Below, in pieces: positions 31,623 through 42,692 of a DNA stretch of 64,000 nt; position 1 is the first letter of the stretch, and every line of letters begins with the position of its first letter. Below the pieces are notes generated by a model that ran no database searches, was not told the DNA's origin, and saw nothing but the letters and a program-made list of their open reading frames with translations. The DNA is taken from positions 124,001-188,000 of the forward strand of contig JAAKBF010000107.1 of the NCBI GenBank assembly GCA_012656075.1, given 5' to 3'. Position numbers and translations under genes: made by a program. Source of the stretch: Phytophthora hibernalis (Eukaryota; Oomycota; Peronosporomycetes; Peronosporales; Peronosporaceae).

Positions 31623-32787
31623 CTACTCCTGGTGTTCGAGATCATCAATGTTTTCGAGTGTTTCAAGAGGATCAATCACAGCATTTGCAGGAGGTGGTGC
31701 CACATCGTAAAGAAATGCCTCAATGACTACCTTCCGTGATGAAAGAGCGCTATCTTGAGCGTACAAACGTCTTCCCAAAGCCTCGACATCTTGCCGTAGT
31801 TGCTGGTTATCCGCGAGTGATGCATTGACGCATTCCAGAGCCATTCGAGCTGACCTTGACATAGTTGATACGTGTCGCAGAGTTTGGGAATCTGACGCTC
31901 GTAAGAGATGTGAAATATAGTCCGGTGGAGGGTCAGAAATTAAATCGTTCCAAGTAGAACGATCGAGGTTTCGGGTGATATGCTTACCCCACATGCACCA
32001 CACAACTGCCTCTGCAGTAAAGCTTGACTCCCAATGATCTTGAAGCTGGGCAACAATATCGCGAAGAGAGCTCTCCGCTGCCGCACCCGCGCGGTCGGTC
32101 TCAGCTGGACGTATAGATGCTACCAGGAACGCGTCGAGGTCTCTCCCTTCGTGATAGCGAGCCCGTATTCGTAAATCATGAGCTTGACGGTCTTCCCACG
32201 TCGAGACGTCATCCAAAGGTTCCAGGCGTGATCTGTCTTCTCACTATCGACGATGTGATTGTTGTACTTGAACTGCATGACCTTGGTCCACGAGGATATC
32301 GCTGGAATCTCCACAGACCAAACGTCACCACCCTTCACCGCCCTCCCTTTGATACGATGACTGAACTTCTCCCACGGCCTTGTCAGTATGTCTTGAAACG
32401 TCGAGCCGTCTGCCAGGTAGTTGCTGAGCGTGTCGCCCGACGATTCTCGCTGGCCCAATGAGGTCTTGACAATGGGTTTGACAATCAATTGGAATTGATC
32501 AGACGCCAATGGTGATGATGAAACCCTCCGAGCAACAGGTGGTCGTGTTTCTTGCGTCCGCGACCCTGCGCTGCGAGGTGGCGATGAGGAGACACCAACT
32601 TGTGGCGGCGTCCGAACACGCAGCGGATATGGTGATACCCGCGTACATGGTACTTCTGGGTGCGTCGTTGACCGGATTGGGGCCTACCGTCCGTGTAGTG
32701 TCCTGAAGATGATGTCTGGGCTTGGAGTAATGACTGTGGCGCTGCCTGTATGGCGTCAACGCCCTCGACTACACGTCCGTCATCCAT
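31623..32787 (-). pseudogene. Unrecognised repeated gene family, broken by frame slips
   Basis: From an ATG at 32787 (MDDGRVVEGVDAIQAAPQS) the frame runs into a Pro/Ser/Thr-rich linker where it slips, then reads SDQFQLIVKPIVKTSLG, VEIPAISSWTKVMQFKY, slips again near 32147 and finishes through FLVASIRPAE, HLLRASDSQTLRHV and ENIDDLEHQE. About 390 residues if read through. A second, shorter copy lies at 29883-30250 in the same orientation. There is no signal peptide and no motif I know. It sits in a transposon cluster and may itself be transposon-borne. Confidence 0.5.
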
Positions 32788-32843
32788 GTTGCCGTAACCA
32801 AAGGTAGAAGTGAAGTCCACGCCGAAGGAAGAATCCTGCTATA

Positions 32844-32872
32844 CAAACTATATTATGACATTGTATAGTTTG
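32844..32872. repeat. 9-bp inverted repeat
   Basis: CAAACTATA, eleven bases, then TATAGTTTG. It lies between the unrecognised gene family and the retrotransposon and could be an end fragment of either. No other signal nearby. Confidence 0.35.
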
Positions 32873-33630
32873 CGCGACTGGCCGGAGATTGGGCTGGGGT
32901 GATTCAGTTGGCCCGCATTGGAAATTTGGTGTAGAACGCACAATAACTAGCATCATTTTGTTTGGCGCAGTCTCATATGTTCCTACTCTGATTCCAAGTG
33001 AACCATCTATCGCCCACACCAGCGATCGTCATTCAATCATGCCAAGTGTCGTCGCCAGGGCAAAACACATGCGTCGACCACGAAAACCAGATCCGTCTAC
33101 AGACGCCGCATCTGCCGACGAGGCCCGGCGCTGAGCGCGCTGGGTTTTCCGTCGAGGTGGCGGTGCCTGTTACCAATTTCCCGCTCGCGCTTGCCGATGA
33201 GAGCCCCCCGGTTACCGGGTGTACCATCGAGGGTGCGCCGACGCGTTAGCAGACCACGCCAACGCATTTTCCGGTGCGACGTTGGCCGACCATCCGGCCA
33301 GCCATGCCACCGACGTACGGCGAGCACAGACCGTCAGGTCAGCCATGTTACGGTTCGGCGGCCTCAGCCATGCCACGAATTCCTGCGCCCTCCGCCTTCG
33401 GCGTCGGCCTTGGACGCGCTCACCTCGACGAGTTCGCAGCGTCTCCAGCTCTGGGAGTCGACCCGACAACAGTCCCTGTGTGTTACCTTCCAACATGCAG
33501 GTGTTGATTTTCCAAGTGTCCGGGCTGCAAGTCAACCATCGAACCCCATGGATGCGTGGCAGCTTAATAATCCGCTACAACAAACCATGTCCGCGTTCAT
33601 TCGCACGGTCGACCGTCGCTCTCCGCGTTC

Positions 33631-35272
33631 GTGGAGCTGGTTCGCGGTCAATCCCCAAGCGATTACCGCCCCAACACGTCGTTAGTGCGGGCCGTCCTGC
33701 GCGAACGTTGCAGAGGGTACAAACATCTCGAAAGCCTCATTCACATCGCGTTGGAGGGTGTCCGCGTTCGTCTTCGGAGGCTACTGGTCAAACAACGCGG
33801 GTTTCTACGGAAACATCCGTCGGCGACCGAGCGGATTAACGTCCTCCGCAAGAACATCCTCAGAGAGCAAGACCTCTTCAGGTGTATCGTGGTGGACGCC
33901 GATATCGCGGACATCTGGCCAGAACTCTTTCTAAGCCGTTTTGGCGTCGTCGACAAGGGCGACGGCGACCCCGTCTTATTGGTAGGGTGATCCACGACCT
34001 ATCCTTCCCCGAGGACGCGTCGGTCAGCTCTCATACGAACACGGACAACGTCCCGATTCCGACATATGAGCACTGTTCGTGCATCGCAAGGAGATTATGC
34101 GCTGTCAGCTCGCGAACCCGGACGAGGAAGTTGAACTGATGGCTGGCGACGTGGCCTCCGCATATCGTAACGAGGGCACGCATAGCAAATGTGTTCACAT
34201 GTTCGGTGGTCACATCCCGCAGGACAACGAGATCATTATTGACATGTCTGCAGCGTTCGGATGGACAGGATCAGCTGGAACCTACAGCGTCCTGAGAGGT
34301 GCAGTCGCATTTCTGCATGGGAACAGCTGCGCCGACGTCCACCCGAATGGTTACTTCAATTACCACTGGGTCGATGACCATATCAACGTCGCCACCAACA
34401 TCGGCACCCGTTGCGCGGACGTTGAGCGTTCGCTCCGTTAATCTATGACAACGGTCATGGGCCTGACAGCGGTGAACGAGGATAAGTTCACCGCATGGGG
34501 CCCGCGCCAGAAAATTCTCGGTCTCATGTTCGACACGACGGTGTCCACAGTTGCCATGTCTGCGACCAATATTTTGAAGGCTAAACGCCTGGTCACCCAC
34601 GCATTCAATGCACCTGCCAATTCGCGTGGTGAGTTTCGTTCAGTTACGGGGTCTCTTCGACATGTCGCGACATGTATCCGTCCAACCCAGGCCTCTTTGC
34701 AGCATCTTCACATAGGGGAGAAAGGGTTGAACCGCCACGGCCGCGTCGAGACAAGCCCGTCAATGCGTCACAACCTCATTTGGCGGTGGCACATATTCAG
34801 CGACCCGGTGCTGAATGGCGTGCCACTTGAGTACTTTGCTTCGCTCCCCGAACCCGCCTTCACCGTTGTCACAGATGTATCGGACGAAGGCGTATGCGCA
34901 CTCGTTCCGTCGCTCCGGCTAGCTTTCACATACCGCTTTTCGCCCACAGAGCGCCAGTTGATCGCCAATTTCAAGCAAGGGGTCGACAACAAATTCGATA
35001 TTAACTATCGGGAGCTACTCTCGTACGCGTTCGCTGTCCAGACGTGGGATCCATGGTGGCAGAAGTCTCGCGACCACTCAAGTCTGACCCACGTACATTT
35101 CCGTATCGACAACACATCTGCGGTGGCCTGGAAATCAAAAATGTCGTCGCGAAACTCGCGAGCGCAAGTGCTGATCCGACTGTTGATCCTGTGGGAGCAA
35201 AAGTTCGGCCTGCATATCTCGTCGTCCCATATCCCCGGTGTTGAAAACACAGTAGCAGATGCGGGTTCGTGA
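33631..35272 (+). pseudogene. Retrotransposon reverse transcriptase and RNase H
   Basis: Reads through from MELVRGQSPSDYRPN, slipping at CCCC near 33972 and at TT near 34074, with an in-frame TAA at 34439-34441 just before SMTTVMGLTAV. The active-site text is WVDDH. The RNase H part ends HIPGVENTVADAGSR before a TGA at 35270-35272. The YR domain begins about 60 bases later in a different frame. Confidence 0.8.
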
Positions 35273-35322
35273 CGATGGGGTGACGTGCGGTACGCTAATC
35301 TATTCAACGAGCTAACACGTGG

Positions 35323-36370
35323 GTGGTCGTACGTGCAGACACCCCACAGCATCCATGCGCTAGAGAACACCTAGTGCAGTATCTCCGCGAGCACTCGATT
35401 GCTGACTCTTCCTTCAAGAGCTATGTCAGGGCTTTCGTTCACTGGAAACGGTGGACCGCGCTCCACGGCGTAGACTGGCGCGCCAAGCACCCCATCCCCG
35501 ACAACTCCGCATGTTGTCGGAGTTCATCATCGATTGCTCTCTACACGGATTCGGGTCTAACCAGGCCGTACGCAGCTCCACCGTGAAGGCCAACCTCTGC
35601 GGGATTCGGCACTTCATTCAGGCCGCGGGCGGCGCGTTCCCCATCGGCAATCCACAAATTCGCATGCTCCTCAAGGGCGTCGCGCGTCGCGACAACCCAG
35701 GTCAACAGAAGGCACCAGCATCGGTCGCCATTCTTGAAGCGTACTACCTCGCGCTGAGCCTCAACGACCCTGCGGACCAAGCTCTCTGGGGGCACTGTGT
35801 CTGTCCTTCTTCTTTCTTCTACGGAGGTCCGAGGTCGTCGCCACCACCAGCACCACGTTCCAGTGGTTCGTGTTAAACGGTAACGACGTCGTGACAGTCG
35901 ATAACAGCGGCAAACCGACCGAGGACCCCAGAGCTGCCATGTCTGTGTGTTCGCCTACGCAGATCCAAGACCAATCAGGAGGGAAAACTTGTCGTTCGGA
36001 TGCTCACCTATCCCGACATCGATTCCTGTGTCGTGTTTGGCGCCCTGCTCCTCAAGCAAGCGAGATTTGGCCTACCACACTCAATCCCCTCTACGGTCTT
36101 CGTTGGCCATGATGGCAGGCCAGGATGCGTGTGCGCGGCACGCGTAGCACGCACAATAAAAGACGACGCTCAGGCAGTAGGCGAAGACCCGGCCTGTTTT
36201 GGCACTCACTCACTGAGGTCAGGAGGCACCACGAACATGTACCGAGCCGGTGTCAACGCGCTAACAATCCAGTTCCACGGCCGCTGGGCCTCCGACGCGT
36301 TCAAGTTCTACACAAGGCTATGCAGAGTCGGTCGCCGGAGTCGCCGCCAAGATCGTCAGTGAATCCAGGT
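35323..36370 (+). pseudogene. Retrotransposon tyrosine recombinase
   Basis: Pieces in three frames: an N-terminal SAM-like part (LREHSIADSSFKSYVRAFVHW), then after a slip near 35506 MLSEFIIDCSLHGFGS, after another near 35789 LCLSFFFLLRRSEVVA (first catalytic Arg), and a third change near 35945 into MLTYPDIDSCVVFG through HSLRSGG and HGRW to the KFYTRL tyrosine. Two of the slips need one extra C or G. Confidence 0.8.
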
Positions 36371-36380
36371 CGTCAACGGT

Positions 36381-36474
36381 GTTACAGTGATGGACGTGTG
36401 TTCCTGCCCTTCTGGTGGCGCAGGCCAGGCCGAAGGGCTGGCCTGAGGTGCAGTAGCCCACTCTTAACTGTAAC
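36381..36474. repeat. Nested inverted repeats at the retrotransposon 3' end
   Basis: Outer arms GTTACAGT (36381-36388) and ACTGTAAC (36467-36474) enclose inner arms CAGGCCAG (36421-36428) and CTGGCCTG (36438-36445) around a 9-base loop. A further dyad, CCTGTT-TCCCGG-AACAGG, lies just downstream near 36519-36536. Such symmetry just after the recombinase stop may be the element's recombination region. Confidence 0.5.
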
Positions 36475-36949
36475 ATGATTGGCCCCAAACCTTGCTTGGC
36501 GTTGTTTAGCGGAGACACCTGTTTCCCGGAACAGGGACAAACATGATTTGCGCCAAAAGGGGGACCCGTAATTTGAGGTATGTCACACAGTCCATAAATT
36601 TAGATCCAGTGAGGAGCACAACATCTGCAGAAATGTCAGTCGATCCAGATAAGTCGTCGCTCTTCAAGGTGACTCCGTGTCGGCGTTCATGACGGACGAC
36701 TTGCTACCAGTGACGAAGAACGAGGGCTAACGCGGCCATCTCAAGCCAGCACATCATGGCCGCCAGCGAGGCCGCCATCATGTGCACGGCGCTTGACAGC
36801 AGAGCCAATATGTGACGTGCGCATCTGCGAGGCGCGCAAGCGGATAATACAGTAGCAGTTGAAAGAGCGCATGGCTGACTGGCAAACGCTAGTGTGTACC
36901 AACCAGTCATAGCAACAGAAGTAGGAGACAGCCTGCTCACTCTAACTGC

Positions 36950-38395
36950 TTTTAATTCCATCAGTTCCCATTTTTCAACTATCACCACAGCAACTGGTGA
37001 CATTTTGCTAGAGCAAAACAACAGCCTAGTTTGCTACCGACGAGCCAGTAGCTTCCCGCCCATGACCCACACCAAGATGAACGAAGAAGCCGTTTTAACG
37101 AAGGTGAAGAGTAACGGAGCGACGATCAAGAAACGCGTGCCAGTCTTCCGCGACGTAAGCTGAAAGGACTGGCTGGAGTGGTTACTGAGACTCTCGGAAT
37201 ACTACGTCTTCATGCAACGGATAAGGACCAGTTCGTGTTCTTCGAGGACTTGCAAGTACTGCTGTTCGACGATGACCTGCTGATCTTCAACGACCTCGTC
37301 GCAGAAGAACAACTCGACCACCTGGATGTAGCCATCTATGCCCTGACACGATTGACGATGATTCACTGCCCCCTGGAACTCGGGCCGTGATCATCGACGA
37401 ACTAATGGATCTGCGGAAAACGCAGTCTATGTCGGTCGGAGAATATAACGGAGCCTGCATAATGCTAAACCGGATGATTACCTTCACCAACGAGAGTGAC
37501 GCAATCCCCGAGGCCAACCGCGTCCGCATGAACAAAAGCGGAATACCGGTCGAGTGGCAAATTGAAGTGTCACGACTATCGCGCTCCTGGGACCTCCCCG
37601 GCCTTGAACGACAGTTTGAACTGATTGAGCGAGTAAAACAAGAGAGCGAAACACTCAGAAATATGCGCCGACCGCAACGTGACAACAGCAGCACCAATTC
37701 GGCCCGGCCGCGTGATAATCGTGGCGGCCATCAACAGCTGCAGCTGCAACGAGTAAATGCACGTTCTGGTCGCGGACAGAAGCATGGCCAGCAGAAACAG
37801 CAGCAGCAGAACAAGCACTGCGGTTTCTGCAAGCGCAACAACCACTCGAAGGAGCAGTGCTTTCGAGACCCGTCCTCGCCGGCGTATCGCCCGCGGAATG
37901 GACAACAGCAGCGACAAGGCGGCGGCCAAGGCCGAGACCGCGGGCGGTTTGCTGCCATGCAGGAGCAAATCACCCAGGTGTCTGCAATGATGGAGACGAT
38001 GAAGAAGCAGCATGAGGAAGAGATAATCGACCTTCTTTTCTACCATGACGATGAACTTAACGCTATGACATTCACCGATGAAGCAGACAAGCCGGGAAGT
38101 GAGATGAGCGCAACACTGGCGCCTCTGTTAGCGAAGACGAGACCAGGAAAAGAGATTAGCAGTGACGATCCCGCGATGGTGACTGAAGTCCGTTTTGGAG
38201 ACGTTACCTCCCCGCTTTGATCGACACTGGCTGCTCACGGTCGGCGATCAAGCAGTTTTGCAGCTTGTTCTTTGATATCCTCACAGAAGTCGAGACTCAT
38301 GGCACAACATCGCCGCAAATGATCCAGCTCGTAACCACGGTCGGACACCCAGCACACGCCACACTGATCGCATCTTCGAGATACTCGCGTAACTG
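36950..38395 (+). mobile_element. LTR-retrotransposon gag-protease fragment
   Basis: Gag text begins around 37050 (MTHTKMNEEAVLTKVK), passes an in-frame TGA at 37161-37163, and settles in a long frame from about 37387 to 38220. That frame has a CCHC zinc knuckle, CGFCKRNNHSKEQC, in a Gln/Arg-rich region. One base back from the gag stop, a protease frame opens: LIDTGCSRSAIKQF, a retropepsin active-site motif, running to 38395. RT and integrase are absent. Gag and protease overlap in the -1 sense. The protease ends where similarity to retroelements stops, so the element is a truncated remnant. Confidence 0.75.
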
Positions 38396-38882
38396 AGGTG
38401 CTGTAGGTGGATGGATGCTGCTGCTTCCGGTACGATTGTTGCCTTTGGAAGGGAACATCCAGAGATACCCGCCAATCGACAGTGTGGGTACTTCCTGATG
38501 GTTGGTAGCGGACGCGACAACAGCTTCCACCAGAGATGTTACGACAGCCTTAACCTCTGATGTTTCCGACATGATCTTTTGAGTCGTGGGTGAGCTATTC
38601 GCTTTTGGTCGTTTCGTAGCCGAGATGAGACTACAAATATAACACGCATGACAGGGGATTACCCGACTTAGTTCACGCTTATATTCTCGAAACCGTTGGT
38701 CCGTTGAAAGTTGCAACGCGCAGACCCAAAATGCAGGACATCAAGAGCACTGATTCAAAGCTACTAAATATGGCTGCAAGGTATGCCTGAACTGAATCCG
38801 CGTGGCACAAGTGTCTAGTGAAGTGACGTCATATTGCAGTCTGCAGCCGGCGGACCAAAACGCGATGCGTCTGCCCACCAGC
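38396..38882. other. Interval without a supported gene
   Basis: A minus-strand frame from an ATG at 38572 (MSETSEVKAVVTSLVEA) runs antisense into the protease remnant. It has no recognisable domain. I leave it unannotated as a gene. Confidence 0.35.
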
Positions 38883-39329
38883 TCAGTTTTCATCCGAGTC
38901 GCTGTTGTCGTTGTTCTCGTCGTCCTCGTCTAGCGAGGATGAAGTTGTGATCACGTTACCGCTGTAGCGGGTGCTGCGGTGCAAACTAGGGTGGTCGTTC
39001 GGGACTGCATTCGGCTGCAGAGCCAAAGCAAGAAATGTTAAGTACCCGAGCACAGAGACAACCACGTACCGAGCGCCGTATCCGCTTGATATTGCGCATG
39101 GATCCGTTGTAAACTTTTCTCTTCTTGGCGCCTGCACTACTGTTGCGAGTCGAGCGTCGAGGTTGGTCTTCCTCTTCCTCGTCATCTCCGTCTGTTTCGC
39201 TGTCGGCCCATCGCTACTTTTGGCCTCAAAACCTTCCTCATCCTCGCCCTCCTCTTCTGAGTCGGCGACAATTTCCTCCTCGTCCTCTTCCCCACCGATT
39301 TTCGCGTAGTTGATTTGCTGCCGGCTACG

Positions 39330-40712
39330 GGTGGGGATTGTTTTCGCGTGCAGAAAGGTGGGTTCCAGAGTGCAGTCAATTCTTGCAGGAATCGGATGCT
39401 AGATCGAGTGCAGTGCATAGCTGTCGTCGGCGTCCATTATGAAACCCGTTATTTCGCTACAGTAGTCACCTCAATTAGTGTCACCGACACTAATTTATGT
39501 GATGTGGTTTTGCTTTTCTTCACGGAAATTAGCGTAGGTGTCGCTATTTGTGAACTAGCACTAATTTAGGTGCGGTAAATTAGTGTCACTCACATATACA
39601 TGTATCAGCGCTGGTGTTCCCGTCACTAACACTCGTCATGCTCTTCTCTGTCGTAGCAATGACAGTCCTGCCATCAAACTCCTCGGGGTACTTCTGAATT
39701 AATATCTGGAGAAACTGTTTTGGACAATCAACCTGAAGTGAACCCCCCACCTCTGAGTATTGCATTTATGGAGTAGTTAATGCTGCATAAGCGTTCACAT
39801 GACGAACCGATTCAGCATCCATGACAGTAAAGAACTTTTTGCCTGCGGTTCTCAGCTTTCTGTACCACTCGCCATCCTTATACTTAGCTTTCTCTGGCCT
39901 ACTCACACTAATTTTGAATCTCCAATATTTCTTTTCATGTCAATCAGTGTCACGAATTCGTAGTGACACTAATTCCCGTGTGACACTAATTTTTGAACAC
40001 ACACTAATTGCGGTGACTACTGTAGTTGGAGTGCATTCACGAGCAAGGCATGGGGTGGGATTTGTTGGTGGACACGAACAACGAATACAGGCACATGTAT
40101 TAATACATGCAGTTGTAGCAAAGCTGATGGATCCTGGTCATCTTAATAATGGCTACATCCAGTCCTAAACTTTGTAAGCAGTAGAGAAATCATGTAGGTC
40201 GTTTCAGACACAGCTCATCACGAAACGACTAGTGCTCCATGTACACGTAGTTGTGGCCGTCGCGCGTCTGTGCATTTCGAAGAGTCTCGTGTGTCGAGAT
40301 TTTTCGTATCTCCTGATTGTCGAGCTGGACAGCTCGTCCATCAGCGGTTCCGGTGGCATCGCTACCAGACGAAAGTGTGGAGGGTGGCAAAAGAAGCAGG
40401 AGACTGAGGCGCGCGTGCAAATGAAGTCGTGAAATGAACAGGTTGAGCGTGCAACAACCTTCCACCTGTTGCGGGCGCGATTTTCTTATCGCATTAGTTG
40501 ACGTTGAAGTGGTGGCTGGTAAGCGTTGGACCGTTCCTAACAGTGCGTAGCCGCCTAAACGCAGCTATCTTCAAAGAGAGGGTGGATAGCCGAAGCGCAC
40601 GCTATCGAGCATCCGTTTTGGATCAAAAGCACGCTGCCTTCCACCGTTTCTTCAGAAAACGTATAGTGCACTCGAAGTCCTGAGATTTGCACGCGAAAAC
40701 AATCTCGTTCCT
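39330..40712. mobile_element. Mutator-like non-autonomous element with 9-bp target duplication
   Basis: Terminal inverted repeats share a perfect 17-base core: GATTGTTTTCGCGTGCA at 39336-39352 and its reverse complement at 40688-40704, with looser similarity outward to the ends. The element is bounded by the direct repeat CCGGCTACG at 39321-39329 and 40713-40721. A 9-bp duplication is typical of the Mutator superfamily. Removing the element and one repeat restores an open frame through the host gene (LRSR then QQINYAKIGG) in the same codon phase. No transposase is seen inside; a short C-terminal-looking frame (RDGHNYVYMEH, minus strand near 40230) may be cargo. Confidence 0.8.
39460..40022. 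mobile_element. 563-bp MITE with TA target duplication, nested in the Mutator-like element
   Basis: Ends are CAGTAGTCACCTCAATTAGT and the inverse of CAGTAGTCACCGCAATTAGT, flanked by TA on both sides (39458-39459, 40023-40024), as in Tc1/mariner-type elements. The interior carries many subterminal copies of CACTAATT in both orientations. On the minus strand the middle reads KYKDGEWYRKLRTAGKKFF and DAESVRHVNAYAALTTP, so it may hold a transposase or captured gene fragment; this piece has stops. Confidence 0.8.
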
Positions 40713-42692
40713 CCGGCTACGCAAAGATCGTCTGCCGATTCCTCCAGACGTGTCCAGCTCACCGCTGACAGCAAGCTCGTACTTCCAGCGCTCATTTCGT
40801 TTCCTATTCTCCTGCTGTCGAGTGAGCTTCTCTTCTCCAAAGCCCCAAGAGACAAGGTCCGCCATAGTTGCAGATCCGCTGACTCCACTGAAAGCGACAA
40901 TTCCTGGACCACTGATTCGAGGCTGTTAAAAATCATTTTCCAGTCACCACCGGCAGCCTTCGCGCAGCGACTGATCCAGACCGCATCGTCGGGTACAGTC
41001 GCAGCATCCTCCAGAACGAAGTAGGAGCGTCCTGCGGTATCTGTCCTGATAGTTTCATTTTTCTTTTTGCAGTATCAAAAGTCAGCATTTAAATATTGAG
41101 TACAAGTGCAAGTTCGTCGCGTAAGCTTACCATCGTTTCGGCTTCTTTACCGTCGATCAGCTCAATAAGCGCGTCTTTGCGGTCAAACTGAATCTCACAC
41201 AGGAACTTGAGAATCACCTCCCTCTCCGCGACCGACAACTCAAAGTAGAACTCCTCGTACTTCTACCTGCTGCTAGCTGGAAACTTGGTGGCTTCTGCTA
41301 TAGCTGGGGGTATTTTGCATCGCGCAGGAAGCGCAGAAGGTGGCCATACCAAGAACACTTCCTGCATTAAATAAGCAGTGCAGAATGCACATGTTAGTGG
41401 GGGCGGACCAGTAAGCACTCATTCACCCGCATGGCAATGTACGTACTTTGCCATGCCAACATTGATGTTCATCAACAAGCGCGTATGTAGCTCCTCGCAC
41501 AGCCCGAAGGCATTCACAAAGCTCTAAAATAACACAATCAATACAATCACAAGGAGAGTCGCAATGCTGAAGTAATGCGACCTCATTTTTTATTTGTTTA
41601 TTTGTTAACAGCTCCGAGCAGCAGCACTTTTGACCTTCATATATTGTGGCTCTTTCTCTTGCTGGACAGGTATCGCCGAGCTTCCTTTTCCGCTCTCTCT
41701 GCAATCTGTTGCTGGTTCTCGGATACAAGATCTTTGATATCAACCCGCTGAGCTCGTGGTGGATGCTGTTGCAGGTGCAGCTGTTGCCGAGTGGGCTCTT
41801 GAATGTTGGTTGTCTGCGGCAGCTCGACGTTACTCAGTTCTCGAGTAATTATTTCCTGCAACAAGAATATTTCCTCCTATTGTTGCGAAGGCTCTATTGC
41901 GTCCGTCTCCAGCTCACAAAGTTGGTGGCAGAAGATGATCTTTGAGAAACAGAAGACGACACGTAAGTCCTTCTCCACGCCACCTGCATTCTCTTTTCGA
42001 TCTGGCGATCTTCTTCAGTGATGGCATCGTCTTCTCCTGTGTTCTCCTCTGATTCACTGTCGTATTTCTTTGGGTTCTGCTGTGTCGCTGGTTTTCTTCG
42101 AAAATCCTCTCCTCGAGATGCAACATCGCGTAATTCATCTTTGATGGTCTTGCAAATGATGTCAACTGCGGACTGGCTGCTGCAATCGATGATTTTGCGG
42201 GCTTCTTCGGGACTGACCTGAGCGGTGGCTTGTTGGACGGCTTCCACTGATAGGTGCGTCTTCTCAATCTGAGAAGCATCCGAGCGCTGATCTACTTCCT
42301 TCTGGGCCATGTTTGCTATCGTTGCTTCGAGAACAGCATCGCCATTGAGTTTGGATTGCTTTCGCATCCGCGCATCCTTCTTCCTGACCTACTCTTGAAG
42401 GGCTGTTGTGACGCTGATCCTGTAAATTCAATTCTGACTGTGTGTTTGTGTGCTTCTGCATTCGATCTACTAGTTGTCGTTCCAGGGTTGACGTTATCTC
42501 CAGGACAAGCGTGCGGGTGGATTCTCGTAAAGGCTCCGCAGAACTGTTGACGTTTAGCATCAACTCCTACATAATCGCTTCACACGTCTGGCGAATGTCC
42601 CTTTCGAGGGAACTCTTGATGACAGCTGCAACGCCTTCGGAGGTTGTTTCCACTTGATGCTGTACAATCTGCACTTTGCTCGTCCGAGGCAT

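Larger units (their letters stand above)
33210..36490 (+). mobile_element. Tyrosine-recombinase (DIRS/Ngaro-like) retrotransposon, decayed
   Basis: Reverse transcriptase, RNase H and a tyrosine recombinase occur in that order on one strand. This replaces a DDE integrase and defines the DIRS/Ngaro group. RT: VIHDLSFPEDASVSSHTNTD, MAGDVASAYRN and HWVDDHINV (the catalytic Asp pair). RNase H-like: VTDVSDEGVCALVPS, INYRELLSYAF, FRIDNTSAVAW. Recombinase at 35323-36370: THSLRSGGTTNMYRAG and FHGRWASDAFKFYTRL, with Arg, His and Tyr in place. No methyltransferase domain is seen. At least five frame breaks occur, several mended by one base. The gag-like 5' part (33210-33650) is too disturbed to annotate, so the left limit is approximate. 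Confidence 0.85.
38883..42692 (-). pseudogene. DDT/WHIM-type chromatin factor gene, split by a transposon and two TAG stops
   Basis: Reading on the minus strand from an ATG at 42692 (MPRTSKVQIVQHQ): a coiled-coil N-terminal part, a DDT-like exon at 41447-41523 (SFVNAFGLCEELHTRLLMN), a WHIM-like region (KYEEFYFELSVAE, VILKFLCEIQFDRKDALIEL, RTDTAGRSYFVLEDA, DAVWISRCAKAAGGDWKMI), a basic segment and an acidic C-terminus (GGEEDEEEIVADSEEEGED, then a 55-bp intron, DEDDENNDNSDSDEN). Proteins of this build sit in nucleosome-remodelling complexes. Damage: TAG after CEAIM, TAG before KYEEFYF, several one-base slips, and a 1.4-kb element at 39330-40712. Some exon joins between 41524 and 42370 are unresolved. 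Confidence 0.7.

Noticed and set aside
38297..38572. Minus-strand frame beginning MSETSEVKAV
   Set aside because: Overlaps the retrotransposon protease antisense; no domain, no splice or promoter support.
40229..40465. Minus-strand frame ending RDGHNYVYMEH
   Set aside because: Only the tail looks protein-like; it lies within the Mutator-like insert. Mentioned as possible cargo, not called as a gene.
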